A DNA stretch of 64,000 nucleotides. It comes from Quillaja saponaria. Lineage: Eukaryota; Streptophyta; Magnoliopsida; Fabales; Quillajaceae. A program made the position numbers and the translations under genes. Location of the stretch: positions 19,059,142 to 19,123,141 of the forward strand of contig CM055606.1 of assembly GCA_029379385.1 (NCBI GenBank), read 5' to 3'. The notes beneath the pieces are model-generated. The model was not told the DNA's origin, did no database searches, and saw only the letters and a list, made by a program, of their open reading frames with translations. Shown here in pieces: positions 25,401-38,486 of this stretch (positions within the stretch are counted from its first letter, which is position 1; each line of letters starts with the position of its first letter).

Positions 25401-26950
25401 TATTTTGATAAATAATAATTAAAAACAAAAAAACAAAAAACAAAAAACAGAATGGATTATCAGTTATGGTTAAGATAGAGCTCAATATATCCCAACAAAA
25501 TTAATTAATTATTTTGAAAAAAAAGATTGAAGAATTTAGTTGATTACATGCCTGAGTATCTATAGCAAATAAATTATTTCAAAATTCAAAATCACCTAAC
25601 GGTATATAATTAATCATATAACATGTAAATATATCTAGAGATTGTTAAGTTTAACAGATTGAATAATTTGTAAATTATCTTAAACAATATAGGTATATGT
25701 AATAGGTTCAATAAAGAAAAATGAAAGATTATAAATGAGTGTGATTTAAAAGTGTTACTTAAATTGAGAGTTCAAGACTCTTTAATAAGTTTTGATGAGA
25801 TAAATTTATATTTTTACTTATAATTGTGAATTCTTGGATAAACTTGTAACTTTAACCTTGATATAGGTACAGTGAGAATTAATTTAACTATGGAGTGATA
25901 GTGATATAAATATAATATTTAAACAATAATATATGAAATATCTTATCTATATTTATATTTTAATTATAAAAAATTACAAATGAGGTAATAGTTTAACGAA
26001 TAAATTACAATTAATTCATAATTTTTGGACCGATAAAATGGTGATACTCTTAATCCGTAGCAAATTAAAAAAAAAAAAAATTTACCAAAATTTTCTCATT
26101 CACATCGAAGAAAACCAACACGTTTATTAAATTGAACGTGGGTAGAATAACTACGTTGATGTTGCATGATCACGAGCCGACCAGAATATCCACAAACCCA
26201 TCAAGTTTGGTTATGCTATATTTCCCGAACAGTCAAACTCAAAGGTAGACCGACAAAGAACGACGTTGTTCCAAAATTACAATCCTGAACGGCGACGTTT
26301 AGCTGAATGCTCGTGCTCATCATTTCACGCGCCGTCAACAAGCAGATACTTCCAAAAGCAAACAAAATTACAGAATCATTATTTTCTTCTCTGTCATATT
26401 TATTTTCGGTTCAAAATTTATAATTTCTCATAGAATTGGGGAACAATTTTCATTCGCAAGCAGCGAAAAAGGGGAATTGAAAAGAAAAGGGAAGAAAATA
26501 AATTAAATTAAATATATAATCCAATGACCAAACCACAGGTCTCTGTCTGTTGTACACATCGAAGTACCTGACCTGAGCGAAGTGACGGATTTGGAATCCG
26601 TTCGAACTCGCCGTTAAAACTCATTCGTGTAGGCGCTGATCGATTCTCCGATCACAATAGTCTAATGGAATTATCTGATTGCGAGGTTCAAGGAAAATTC
26701 AAATTTTAATGCAAGTAATTTTGTGTTGTGTTCGCTTTTCAATGAGGGTTTGTCATTTGGTGTGATCAGAGTGGGTTACAGCGGTTCCCTTTCTGGGTTT
26801 TCGTTGGTTTTGGGAGTACTTTTGTGGGTGGGTGATTTTTTTCGTTTTTATTCTGAATTGAAGTGATGCTGGACTTTAGGGAAGGTGGACGTGTGAAGTA
26901 GTTACGGCTAGGGTTTTGGGGGTAGGGCTGGGCTAGGGTTAGGGTTTGAG
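22461..26950. other. SNF4 5' leader and AT-rich intergenic region
   Basis: The first 500-600 bases beyond the SNF4 start probably form its 5' UTR and promoter; minus-strand telo-box-like AAACCCTA-type motifs lie near 22903 and 22992. From about 23100 to 26400 the sequence is extremely AT-rich with homopolymer runs and no gene I can support. A short coding-looking minus-strand patch at about 23655-23770 (DLLAIVFHGSFNHSGSIQFR, then a GT) is isolated and unassigned. The last 500 bases form the promoter and 5' leader of the CW gene. Confidence 0.5.
26908..26950 (+). promoter_or_regulatory. Telo-box cluster in the 5' leader of the CW gene
   Basis: Several GGCTAGGGTT, TAGGGTTAGGGTTT and related repeats, the plus-strand form of AAACCCTA telo-boxes, lie within 45 bases of the start codon. 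Telo-boxes are a known element in promoters and leaders of plant genes expressed in dividing tissue. A role here is inference. Confidence 0.45.
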
Positions 26951-29900
26951 ATGGAAGATAATACTGAGTTGGAGGAAGGCGAGGCTTGCTATTATAAGGA
27001 TGATGACGAAAGGATTGATCCTGATATTGCTCTTTCTTACATTGTAAGGGTTTACTTGCTTCCAATTTAATCAAGTTGTAGTTTTTCCTTTTGAATTCAT
27101 CTTATTTTTTCTTTCTTTTTTATACTCTTTTACCATGATTATGTAGAGGGAAAAACAATGAATTATCTGCTCTGGTTTGCTGGAGAATGGAATTGGATTT
27201 AGTGTAGGATCATTGAATATAATGATAAGTAATAGTTTGTGTGGTTGCAAAAAGAAAAGTTTATGTAGAGAACAATAGTTTGAAAACAGCCTATGAAGTT
27301 CACAAATTGATTTGGTTGGCTTTTGCATTGTTTTGGATCTTTTTCTTCCTTAAGTACGGATAAAGAGCATTGTTACTATAAGTTACTGAGCAATATTATT
27401 TATCCAGAATTCTTTTGATCATGTAAACAAAAAAAATTCCCCAACATCTTATGATAGGAGTTCGAACGCAGTCCGTCTTAGCTCAGATTGGTAACCGATT
27501 GATTGTTGCATAATGTATAGATATTCATAGTGACTTGAGAAATTCTAGTATTAGTTCTTATGTTACCTAGAAAGCTTGTATTCAACTCTGGTTGTTTTGT
27601 CATTCCTCAAAAACACTTATATTTTACCTTGTTTTACTTTTCATAAACTGTGCAAGTAAGAGCTTGTTTTCTGTTTCTCTAAGGATGAGAAGATTCAGCA
27701 TGTTCTGGGCCATTTCCAAAAAGATTTCGAAGGTGGTGTTTCTGCAGAGAATTTGGGTAAGTGGCATATTAGAAGATATAGGGAGAAATGTAAGAGCAGT
27801 CTATGTACTTGCAAAGTAATGTTACGAGACTTAAAATTGTTTCGGCAGGGGCAAAATTTGGGGGTTATGGCTCCTTTTTACCTACCTATGAACGATCTAC
27901 TTCTATTTGGTCTCGTCCAAAGACTCCACAGAGAAACCCCAGCACACCAAGATCGCCTAGCAATTTATCTGCGGAGGTATATTGAAAAGTTCCTTTCTAT
28001 TTTTATGATCATGTGATAAGAAGGATATATATGTTTCCATTGTAAGTTGGCCTGGGAATCTAGTTTACTTGAGCTATGTGGTTTATGTTCTGATACAGGC
28101 TGCTTCTCATGACCTGAAAGCACCTCCAAATGCCCCCCCATCTGTTAAGCTTGGATTTTCTTCCCATAGTGCTCATTCATTGCATGATACAAAAGTTTCT
28201 TCAAGTGATGATTCAGTGAAACAAGATATAAGTGCTCCTTCTAATCTAGTTGCTGAAAAGTGTCCTCTGAAAGATGACAATACAAATGGGTTAGGTAATT
28301 TTACTGACCGATCCAGACTAAAGGTTCGGCTCAAAGTGAAATCTAATAACATAGCACAAAAGAATGCAGCAATTTATAGTGGTCTTGGGCTTGAGGACTC
28401 TCCATCTTCCTCACTAGGGAACAGCCTTGAGGAAAGTGGTGGAGCGCCACCTGTATCTCAAGCATCTCCCACTAGCATTATTCAGGTGTAGGATCTTTTT
28501 CCGCTTCTTTCTATGTTACTACTTTGTTACTGATGGACAAACCATGATGTTTTTCTCATCTTGATGTGATTAAACAGGCTATGACTTCCTTGCCCATCCC
28601 TGGGGGTGTACTTATATCACCTTTGCATGACAATCTGCTCTACTTGATAAGGAAAGAATATATTCGTACAGACAGCAATTCTATGTCTTCTATTAATGGT
28701 CACCAAGAACTTCGTGCCATGTATGAGACAGAACTTCCTGATAGGAAATTGTCAAAGGAGAAGAAAGTGAGATTAAAGGGAAAAAGTGAAAAGGGATTGG
28801 CAGTGAAGCATATGAATGGTGTTGATATTGAGAATGATATGACTTTACAAACAAAGAAAAGCTTATTGAATAAGAGTCTAGAAGGCAAGGACTTCTTCCC
28901 TAGTGACTTGAAATGCACTCCTCCTTTGAGTTCAGTGGGTCATATTGGTAAACCTGCCGATTTGATTGGCAGGGCATCTGATGTTTCCAACGGGCCCAAC
29001 AAGGATGGGGTGAATGGAAGATTGTTTCCATCTGAATCAATGAAAGAGGCATCTGCAGAGTCAATATCCGACCAGGATTGTGGCAAGAGCGAGAAGCAAC
29101 ATTTAGGAAGTAGTTTTGTGGAAAAGGTTTCAGAGCACAGAGTGGCAAATTCCCACATTGATAAGAACTCTATTAACCTTAGAAATAGTGGCAGACGGAA
29201 ACCTTACACATTTTCTACCTCAGTAAAAGCTAAACCTGATGTAATAAAATATAAGGAAGATCCAGATCCTCTAGAACAGAAAACTAAATTGAAAGAGAAG
29301 TCATCCTTTGGGGGCAAAAATAAGTCAAAAGGGGATCACAGTGCCAGTAAACCTTTGGCTATTACAACAAAAGAGAGATTCAAGGCTGATGTTGGTACAG
29401 TAGCAAAAGATAAGAACAGTGGTGATGGTGTTACTCCTTCCAAAAGTAAGATGCATAAAATAAAGTCACTGAAAGATAATAAGGTAGGAGTTCATCGTAG
29501 AGATTCGGTAAAAGAAAATAATTTGGAGTGGACAGATACTGGCATGGATCTGGTGGATGGGTCAATAATAAATGGTAACATTGATAATATTGAGGAAAGG
29601 AGTGCAGAAAGGGTCAATGTAAAGGAAAGACTAAGTGGTGATAAAATCAGTAACCAGTTAATATCCAGGCTACATGTAACAGATGCTTCAAATACATGTC
29701 TTTTTGCTGAAAATAAACTTTCTGAGATAGTACCAGCTGCACCAGCTTCTGTAGTTATTGCAGAAGACTGGGTGGGGTGTGACAGTTGTCATAAATGGCG
29801 GCTCCTGCCCTTTGGTACAAAACCAGAGCACCTTCCCGATAAATGGTTATGTAGCATGCTGAATTGGCTGTAAGTTTCGTATCATTTTCTGGTTGTGCAT

Positions 29901-32900
29901 TACAGTAAACATTCATTTATAGTAATCTTTTTGTTGACTATATCTTGAGAGCATATTGTGTACTACACTTATAACAGTACTCTTTCTTTAGATTGTTCTC
30001 ATTTCCATGTATGTACAAATGAGATTGTGCTGTCTCAGATGCCTGCTCACTATTCTTCTGAAATTGTTTATAGGCCTGGAATGAATCGATGCGACATCAG
30101 TGAGAAGGAGACAACCAAGGCCCTGTATGGTTTGTATCAAATACCAGTTCCGGAGAGTCCAACTAATTTGCAAAACCATGCCACTGGAACTGCACTTGGA
30201 GTGAGCTCTGCTGATGTTCCACATAAGGACCAGAAGCACCAGAACGCCACTTATCATGAAATCTCTAATGGAGGAAAGAAGAAATGTGGTTCTAAGGAAA
30301 CAGCCAAAGCAAGAAGAGATAATGACCGAAACCACATGCAGGAATTTGTGAAAAGTAGAAGCGGGGATGAGATGAACCAGCATCCTGCAGAACCAAATCT
30401 AATGAAGAAATCTAGTTCTCAACATTTAAGTAAGTTGCAGGACTTGGTTAAGGAGAAAGACATGCCTAAACAGAATGAGCAACAAATGATTGGAGGTACC
30501 TAACTCAATTTGGGGTCTATATGTATATGATACTTCATATATATAGACTTACACAACTTACAAATGCACGTACATATGCATATGAATTAATACATATGCA
30601 CAATGTAGTTTTTCTCAAATAAAAAGAAAACTGAAAGATGAATTTGCGTATTGTATGTGTAGGTGATGGAAAACATATAAAAATGAAACGCAAAAGGGAC
30701 ACTGATCAATATGGTGGAAACCCTAAGAAATCTAAGAGCAACAATGCATATCATGTAAATAAACGGAGGAGTCCTAACATGGACCATGGAAAGGCGAGTG
30801 TAAACTCTAGATCTGATTTTCCAACCAAGGCAAGTGGGAAGGATATGCGGAAGTATGATGATTGTTTATCAGAAATTGCAAAAGACAAGTTACTAGAAAC
30901 TGTAAAGCAAGGACATGGTGCTCAAGTCTTGTCAGATGGTAGGTCCTTGGATGTAAAAAATAGTATAAAAAAAGATGGTTTGGTGAACAAAAGGAGGTTG
31001 GAGGATTGGCAGGACGTTAAAAGACATGTTGAAACAAGTTCTCCAAATGATGGTAATTCCTGTGGCGAAGAAATTATTGAAAGTGCACTTAGGAAGAAAA
31101 AGAAGTGCAAGGTCTCAAAGAGTGAAGCAAATAAATTGATTACTAATTACGGTGATGACAAGTTGAACAGAGAAGGTATGATGACCCAAGTTCTCTTGTC
31201 AGGCTGTAGAAATCAGGAAGCTGTTGGTATGGCAGAAGTCAGAAGTGTTGATAAGGAGCAAAAGTCAAGGAAAAATAGAAAACAAATTGCATCTCCACTC
31301 ACTTTGGGTGGTAATCCATTGAGAAGGGACGTGAGCTATAGACAATCTTCTTTGGCAGCCACTTCATGCTCTTCAAAGATTTCTGGGTCCCATAAAACTA
31401 GAATCAACTTTGAAGATGTGAAAGGCTCACCGGTAGAATCTGTTACCTCGTCACCTTTAAGGGCACCCAATTTGGACAAGCTTACCATGGCAAGACGGGA
31501 TGGTTCATGGAAAGATGGTGCTGTAAAAGGTGGTCTCCCTATGATAGGTAATTTCAGGAGATTCTCAGGTAGAGAAGGTAATTTTGACATTAGTCAATCA
31601 GTAGAAGGGAGGAAGGAAAAAATTTCATCTGACTTTCATCCTGAATCTCGAAATTTTTCTGCAATAGAGTACCAGGATGGAGTGGCTAACCACAAAGGCA
31701 GTAGCAAAACTAAAATGTCTTCTGAAGTTAGGAAAGGTAATATTCTTAATGGCGATGCTGGTGCTTTAGAACAATGTGACCGGTCTGGTAATGGCACACA
31801 TCTTATGGACAATTGCTATCATGAAGACAGAGTGGAAAAGAACCATCCGGAAAATGAGGATACCAGTAAAAGGAACTCTGTAGGACAATGGTCGAGTGAC
31901 AGTGGAATGGAAACTGCACTCAAAGACAAAAATTATGAAAATTCAGTTCTGGAAATGAGTGCTCCATGTAGCACAAATGGGAGAACTAGTCAGCAGAATC
32001 TGAAATTGGAATTTGAGGACAGACATAAAGCTGATCCAGTAAAAACAGAGTCAAGAAGTGTGAAATCAAAAGTCCTCTCATCCAGTGAAGGTGAAGATAA
32101 AAAGGCAAAACTATCAGTAGTTTCCCCATCTGCAACATGGTGTCAAAAGGAAGATGTTTCTAATGGTCATCCAGTCCATGCCTCTGGAAATGGTGATGTG
32201 TCAAAGTTGACAAACTGTGCTGCTGGTATTAGTAGAGGAATTAATCACAGCTCATGGAATCTTACACATGATCAACTATTTGGAGCTCAAAGTCCTCGGA
32301 GAATAAATGCCAGCAGCCAGTCTCCTAGTATTACTTTGTTAGAAGCCAAAGGTCTGAGAGAATTTGCAGATCGTATTAAGGTCACCCAGCTGATATATCA
32401 GGATTTAACTCCATATTATTTTGATTGGTGTGCTGTCTTTCTTTCCCAACTTTAGCTAATGTTCTGTTTGATTGTAGAGCACCGGGCTTGGTGAAAGTAA
32501 TGAGGCTTACTTCCAAGCTGCCCTGAAGTTTCTTTGTGGAGCATCTCTTTTAGAAAGCTGTAGCAGTGACAGAGGCAAACGTGAGGAGATGGATCCAATG
32601 CAAATTTATAGCTCCACGGCCAAACTCTGCGCGTGAGTAAACTTTAAATCTGTAACCAAAATGCTTTTTTGTGTGATCTTTTTTATGTTTTGGTTTCTTT
32701 TGTAGCTTTATGTATTTCAGTGGTGTGAGTGTATAATGTTAGATGAATCTTCATTCCCTTTCTTTTTCTTCTTCTCCTTATTACCTTTTTCTGGGCTAAA
32801 TCTTTATTATCCTTATTGAGTTTCCTAGATATTAGTTTGCGCTTCTCTTTTAGTTCCAGTCAGCATATTTCTTTTTCCCCTGGAGCCTGTTTCATTATGT

Positions 32901-34785
32901 ATCTGAAGAAATTTTATGGATTACAAAATCTAGAGCATTGAAATTGGTGGCTTGGTTGGGTTGTAGAACAATTAGCCACTGAGCTGTGCTTCACTTTATT
33001 ATTTATTTTAGCCAGGTCAAGCACAATAAATCTGATTGTCTGTAACCTAGTGAGCTGTATTGAGTGCCCAAATACATGGATCAAACTCTATGCCCATTCT
33101 GAGCTACTCAACTTTCTGTGCTGAAGCCAACTCCCTCTCATTTGGTTAGTCTTGGCCTCACTTATTTGAAGTGATACGGGAGATAGTGAAACATAAGATT
33201 TCACATTTTTCACTGTTGAATGACATTATCAGCTTGCTTGGCTGTTTTCCTAATGCGTTATTTTAACAGCACAAGACCTTTTGAAATTCTCATTTCTGCT
33301 TCAAATATGTTAATAAGCAGCTCTCTGAAAACCTTTATATTTGCAGATCCTGTGCTCAGGAATATGAAAGATGCCAAGAAATGGCTGCAGCTGCTTTGGC
33401 CTATAAATGCATGGAGGTGGCATACATGAGGATAGTTTACTGTAAACATCCCAGTACAAACAGAGAACGGCATGAGTTGCAATCAACTCTTCAAATGGTT
33501 CCTCAAGGTAATAAAATATGTTCATGATATAGGTTGTATGTGCTTAGCTTTTGGGGCACACATTACAACTTGCATACCTTAGTTTCATTTGTCAATGTGT
33601 GTATGTTTGTGTGTGCATGTGTGAGCATTTAGTAAGCATATGTCCCAGGAGGAAAATTGAGGAAAGGACAACACGTGGTTACCACTTACCACCAATAACT
33701 ATGCTTCTCCCTGAGTCACTGTTATTTTTCAGATGGATGCATGCCTTTCTGAAGTGATATTAGCCAATGATGTATGACTGCCTTTTGGGTTCTTTTCTTT
33801 AGGTGAATCTCCTTCATCATCTGCTTCGGATGTTGATAACTTAAACAATCAGGCAGCAGTAGATAAGCCTGCCTTGTCAAAGGGTACTAGTTCACATTTT
33901 GCTGGATACCAAGTTGTTGCTGCTAGAAACTGCCCAAAATTTCTACGGGTTCTTGACTTTGTAAGTATACTGTGTTTATGGAAAGGTTTTACTTAGGTTT
34001 TTATGCCTAGGACTAGAAATGATATAAGCTTATCATGAAAAATCTTGGGGATTGAGGGAGAAGACAAATAGATGAAAAAAGAAAAATGAAAAAAGAAAAA
34101 AAGAAAAAGAACAATGGAAGTTTAAGAAAAAGTCAGTCCCTCAAATGCAAATGGCATCTGTTTACTTGCACCCTCTGCTTTAGGGTCAAATGTTAGAATG
34201 AAAGTTCTACTTCATGCAAGATGAAGATATTAAGTATACCTTGCATTTCTTGGAAGATTAAGTAGAGATTCTCTTATGTGACACATTCATGCAGTGAGGT
34301 CTCTCCACCAGCATTTTTCATTCTCGACTGTCCAATTGCTGCAAGTTAGTAGTAGAACCACATATGTTAGGCATACCATATCTTTCCTTCTTGACGTTCT
34401 TCTTCCTCCATAGATAATGGCTAGGTAGTTAATGCGGCTATTGAATCTTAAATCTTTTATGCAAAACAAAGAATACAAGCTTCATGGGCTTGAGGTGTAA
34501 TTCTGTATGTAATTATCAACAGAAGGTTACTTTCAAGTAAAAGTTAGCATTTGCCTGTTTTTGCAGACACAGGATGTAATTTGTGCAATGGAAGCTTCAA
34601 GAAAATCACAGAATGCTTTTCAGGCTGCTAATATAACCATGAAAGAGGCACAAAATTGCGACCATTTAGCTTCTGTTAAGAGGGTTATTGATTTCAGTTT
34701 CCAAGATGTACATGAGCTTGTACGTCTCGTTCGGCTGGCATTGGATGCCATAAGTCATTCAGGTCTGGCTGGTGCTAGAGATTAA
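26951..34785 (+). CDS. CW-type zinc finger domain protein (chromatin reader-like)
   Basis: Eleven exons: 26951-27043, 27684-27756, 27849-27976, 28099-28485, 28578-29869, 30074-30495, 30663-32380, 32478-32632, 33347-33507, 33803-33960, 34567-34785. They join in frame to about 1601 residues. The N-terminus (MEDNTELEEGEACYYKDDDE, then LSYIDEKIQHVLGHFQKDFE) and the segment KFGGYGSFLPTYERSTSIWS are those of the large plant CW proteins. The CW finger lies at about 620-670: DWVGCDSCHKWRLLP, then DKWLCSMLNWLPGMNRC, with the four Zn cysteines and the aromatic cage tryptophans. CW domains read methylated histone H3 lysine 4, so a nuclear chromatin role is likely. The middle is Lys/Ser-rich and disordered. 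The C-terminal part (YFQAALKFLCGASLLE, YKCMEVAYMRIVY, LALDAISHSG) is a helical conserved region. The donor of exon 7, GTCACC, is weak but is required by frame and homology. Confidence 0.88.
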
Positions 34786-37700
34786 CTTGATAATGTATAT
34801 AATGTGTTTTTCGGGTTTTATTTTCTCTGGTGAGATGGCATGGGAAATGGAAGGGGACAGATGTCCTACCAAGGCCTGCATCTGGAAATTTGCAAGAGGC
34901 GGGTCATCCACAATTTGGTACTCCATCGTGTATACAAAATGAGATTGGTTGGAAGATTTTGTAATCTATTTTTTATTGTTCAGCTTCTTCTTGACATGGA
35001 TGAGGGCACAACATTCTCAACCTTAAGTTAATGGTTTGGAAAAGAGGGATGGAATTCCTAGTTGTTAGCCCTCACGGATGCAGGTTATGTAATAGTTCAG
35101 CACTATATTCTTGGTTCCATTTATTTGGAGCTTGAGGAAAAAAGAAATACAGAGATTTCTAATGTTAGGAAACTGTTGTGGAGATTGAATACCGTGACTC
35201 ATAGTTATTATTGGTCCTTTTCTCTCAAGAACTCTCCTGCTCCATTATCATATTAAAATTTTGTTACAGAATTTTTTGCTGAAGGCGGACTATGTATTTA
35301 TTTGTTAAGCATGAAAAACATTTTGACATGGCAAGTTTTGCAGTTCAAAAAAACTATTTGAGCATTCAGGTATGTTACCACATCATCTATTTCTAATGCT
35401 TTGCTTTTTATAATCTAAGTTCCTATTTCTGTTTAGGTCATACTAATAGAGCTTCTGGTTAATTGGTAGGAATCTGGTTATTTTGTTCAAATTAAGAAAC
35501 ACCTGTCAGTAGTTTGAAGTGTTTCTAATATTCAGTACCTGTTACACTTTGTAGGGGATATAGGCCGAATATAAGTTAATTTGCTTAACCAAGGTTGGCA
35601 AGGTCTTATATATGTTATTGCTTCAATAACTAAATTGTCACTTTCCCATTTAATTATTCATAGGTTTGTTTCATTTGCTTTTACTAATTTGTTATCATTA
35701 TCGATGCCAAGAAGTTATCTGAACTACATTGATGTTTAACTGAACAGACTGGAAGTTTTTCAGTTAGCTCGGAACTCATGCTATGTAGAGACCTAATGGG
35801 TAAAGCCCTCTTCCCCTCTTCAATTGTAACAAGGCTTTGTTTTTTGTTGGATTATGTGCTTCCAGACTTGAGGCAGTTTTCTTTTTGAAATATATTTACA
35901 TGCATAAGTACATGTATACATGTAAATAGGATAGTATTATATGATATTGTCATGTTTCTCCTTCCTAGTTGATTTGTTGTCCATTTAGTCAAAGACCAAT
36001 AAATAAGATGGGAATCACTTCTTTATGTATTTTCTGTTCGACTTCTATTTATTCGTGGTACTTTCTCTCCTGAATATTAATTAAACAAGTCTAATTATTC
36101 CTACTTATTCTGGATATGAAATGATCACTTTTTTATGTGTGTACAAGTTGAAATGATATACTCATTTAACACATCAGTTACTTGGCACAAATGAAAAGAC
36201 ATTTCAATGTGCTTGCCTGTGCATTCAAGTTCACTCTGGTCCTAGCACCTCCTTGTCTGTTTCTCCACTTTCTCTTTCTGCAGTTTACGTTTACCTTAAA
36301 TTTGCATGTGATGTTTGTGGAGGTAACACTATAATTAAGTACAACTAACAAAAAAAAAAATGTATTGCACATCAGCATACATCATCATTTTGCAATTTTC
36401 TATAACTATGGTTAAAAGGGAATTGATAATACTGTTCTGTTGGTACATTGGAAAGAATAGTTAGATTACATGATAATATTGACTTATATGAGTATATGAC
36501 TACTAAACACCTTTTGAAAAATTTAAGAACTTCCCTATTTATTACTAGTTTCCATATGTTATTATTGAGGGTGGTACATGTGGAACTTAGATGCCGCTTT
36601 CTCTAGTTCTACTCCTTGATGACTGTGTGGCCTGCCATCCTAGTCATGCTTGATAAACTCTCCCCCCTCTCTGTCTCAATGCACTCATGCATATATGCGC
36701 ATGATATGGGCAATTCCATATATGTTTCATTGTTAGCAGTTTAATTTTGTTGAAGTTAAATAACAAGTAGTACCATTTCATCTGTAATTTGGAGTCTTGA
36801 ATGTCTTACTTTGATGTTTACCAGTTCTTTCTTGTCTTTGTTGCTACAAACTATTTTAAAACTAGTAAGTTGCTGGAATAGAGGTGGCTGTCATCATGGG
36901 GATTATTATTATTATTGTTATTATTGCATTATTTGGTTTGTATCTTCGTTACAATTGTTAGCTTATTGTTTTTATGGGATTTTATTTTATTTTATCGGGT
37001 TGGGAAAGGAGAGAATAAACCCCAAGTAGGCCTAGAGTTGACTCTGGGATCTCCAAGATAGGCTGGGATATCAAGTGTCGCTGGACACTCAAGGTCTTTA
37101 TGAGATTGAATAAGATATTGATTAGTCAGAATCTAAAGAAGCAACTAAGAATTATCATTTCCCCCATTTATATTCTTTCCAAAGGGAGTGATGCTGTTCT
37201 GTTGTTGTGTTAAAATAGTCCAACAAATCTGAGGCTAAGAATATGGTCTCGGAAGAAAAATGCTGATGATATTCTTGTCTGCTTTAATGTTGAATTGCAT
37301 GGCAGGTCATTTATCTCGATAACTGTAATGTATCTAACTTGAACTGGGCAGGATTTGGTTTACAATGTGAATATTGTGTTTCATTGACATGGTGACAAAG
37401 TAGAAGCAAGCGCTGGTGACCTCTTTGGATACCCCCTCTGTTTTTATGTTCTTTGTAAACTGAACTATTTTCTGTACTTTCCCAAGTAATTTTCTTCTTT
37501 TCTCAGTACAGATTGTACTGACTATTGAAGCACATCATTGTTCTCGCACGCTTTTTTGGGTGTTGTTCAAGTCACAATGTAATTTTTGGCTTAGTTTATG
37601 GAACCAGTTTGTTTGGCTATAATAATGATTATAATGGCGTTTATTCACTTCGGATAATGCATTACCACTGTTCTTTTCTCTCTTTTTTGTCCGTTGGGAT

Positions 37701-38165
37701 TGACCATTACCTTCCTTTTGGGCTCTATATTCAACTGTTTACTATTTCATCTACCCTGCAAAAAAATTCACATTTTTGACTTGACTAAAATTAATGTGTG
37801 GCTAGAATCAAAATGGTAATTGGTATAAAACGCGTTTCTTAATTACTGACAGTATTGTGTTAAATATTAATTCTTCGACTATAGATAACTATAATTTTCT
37901 TTTTTAAATGAGGGTTTTCATTTATTGTAAATGAAACTTCTAGTATCAACCAATATGATTTATTCTAGCCACATTAAACCTAAATATCTTGAGAAAGAAT
38001 ATGAAAAAACTATTTTCAACAAGTGAAGGGCAGAGTTCTTTGTAGTTTTTCTCTTAAAACTCTTTTCTTTTTTCCTGAATGAAGATGATTTTGTATTAAT
38101 GCTACTCTTTCAATATATTTGCACCAAAAAAGAAAATAATACCAATTTTTTAGTGTTAGTCTGAT
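34786..38165. other. Gene-poor stretch of 3.4 kb
   Basis: The first few hundred bases are the 3' UTR of the CW gene. Beyond that I find no coding frame with recognisable protein character, no inverted-repeat element ends and no RNA gene. There is an (ATT)n-like run near 36904-36930. The small open frames here have hydrophobic, low-complexity products typical of AT-rich non-coding DNA. Confidence 0.5.
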
Positions 38166-38486
38166 TTAGCTATATACAACAGGGTGGTGAAATTAAAACT
38201 TTGATCCAGCTCGTTTATCAATCCTCATATCAGCTTGCATGCCTCATGCCAGTTGGTGCAGATTTTGAATTCTCTCAATACTTTGATTGTGATTCCTTCC
38301 TCACGTTTATCAATCCAAAATCCATGTCTAGTCTCTCACAGCAAACCAACAATCTCTTCCATGTCCTCCTCTTCCACCTTTACAAATACTGATCCAGTAC
38401 TCTTTTCGCATATCCCCTTTCCTTCATTCCACCCTTGAATTCTTTAGACGAAGAGATATCTTCAGCGTAGAACACAACTTGAATTC
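38166..38486 (-). pseudogene. Decayed E/DYW deaminase tail of the adjacent PPR gene
   Basis: Directly beyond the PPR stop on the minus strand, E- and DYW-type sequence can be read by switching frames. A stretch like VVFYAEDISSSKEFKG with MKERGY follows the WIE motif. Next comes VEEEDMEEIVGL, then CERLDMDFGLINV (the position of the family's HSE-containing motif) in a different frame. Then VLREFKICTNWHEACKLI matches the usual NLR.C.DCHEA.KLIS block, with one Zn-ligand Cys replaced by Trp, followed by a TGA. At least two frameshifts and several stops separate the pieces. The deaminase domain is therefore non-functional here. Coordinates of the pieces: about 38430-38486, 38341-38378 and 38229-38267. 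Confidence 0.75.

Noticed and set aside
27440..27515. RNA polymerase III-like boxes (GTTCGAACGC and TAGCTCAGATTGG) suggesting a tRNA or SINE
   Set aside because: On the plus strand the B-like box comes before the A-like box, the reverse of a tRNA or SINE, and no cloverleaf can be drawn. Both lie in intron 1 of the CW gene.
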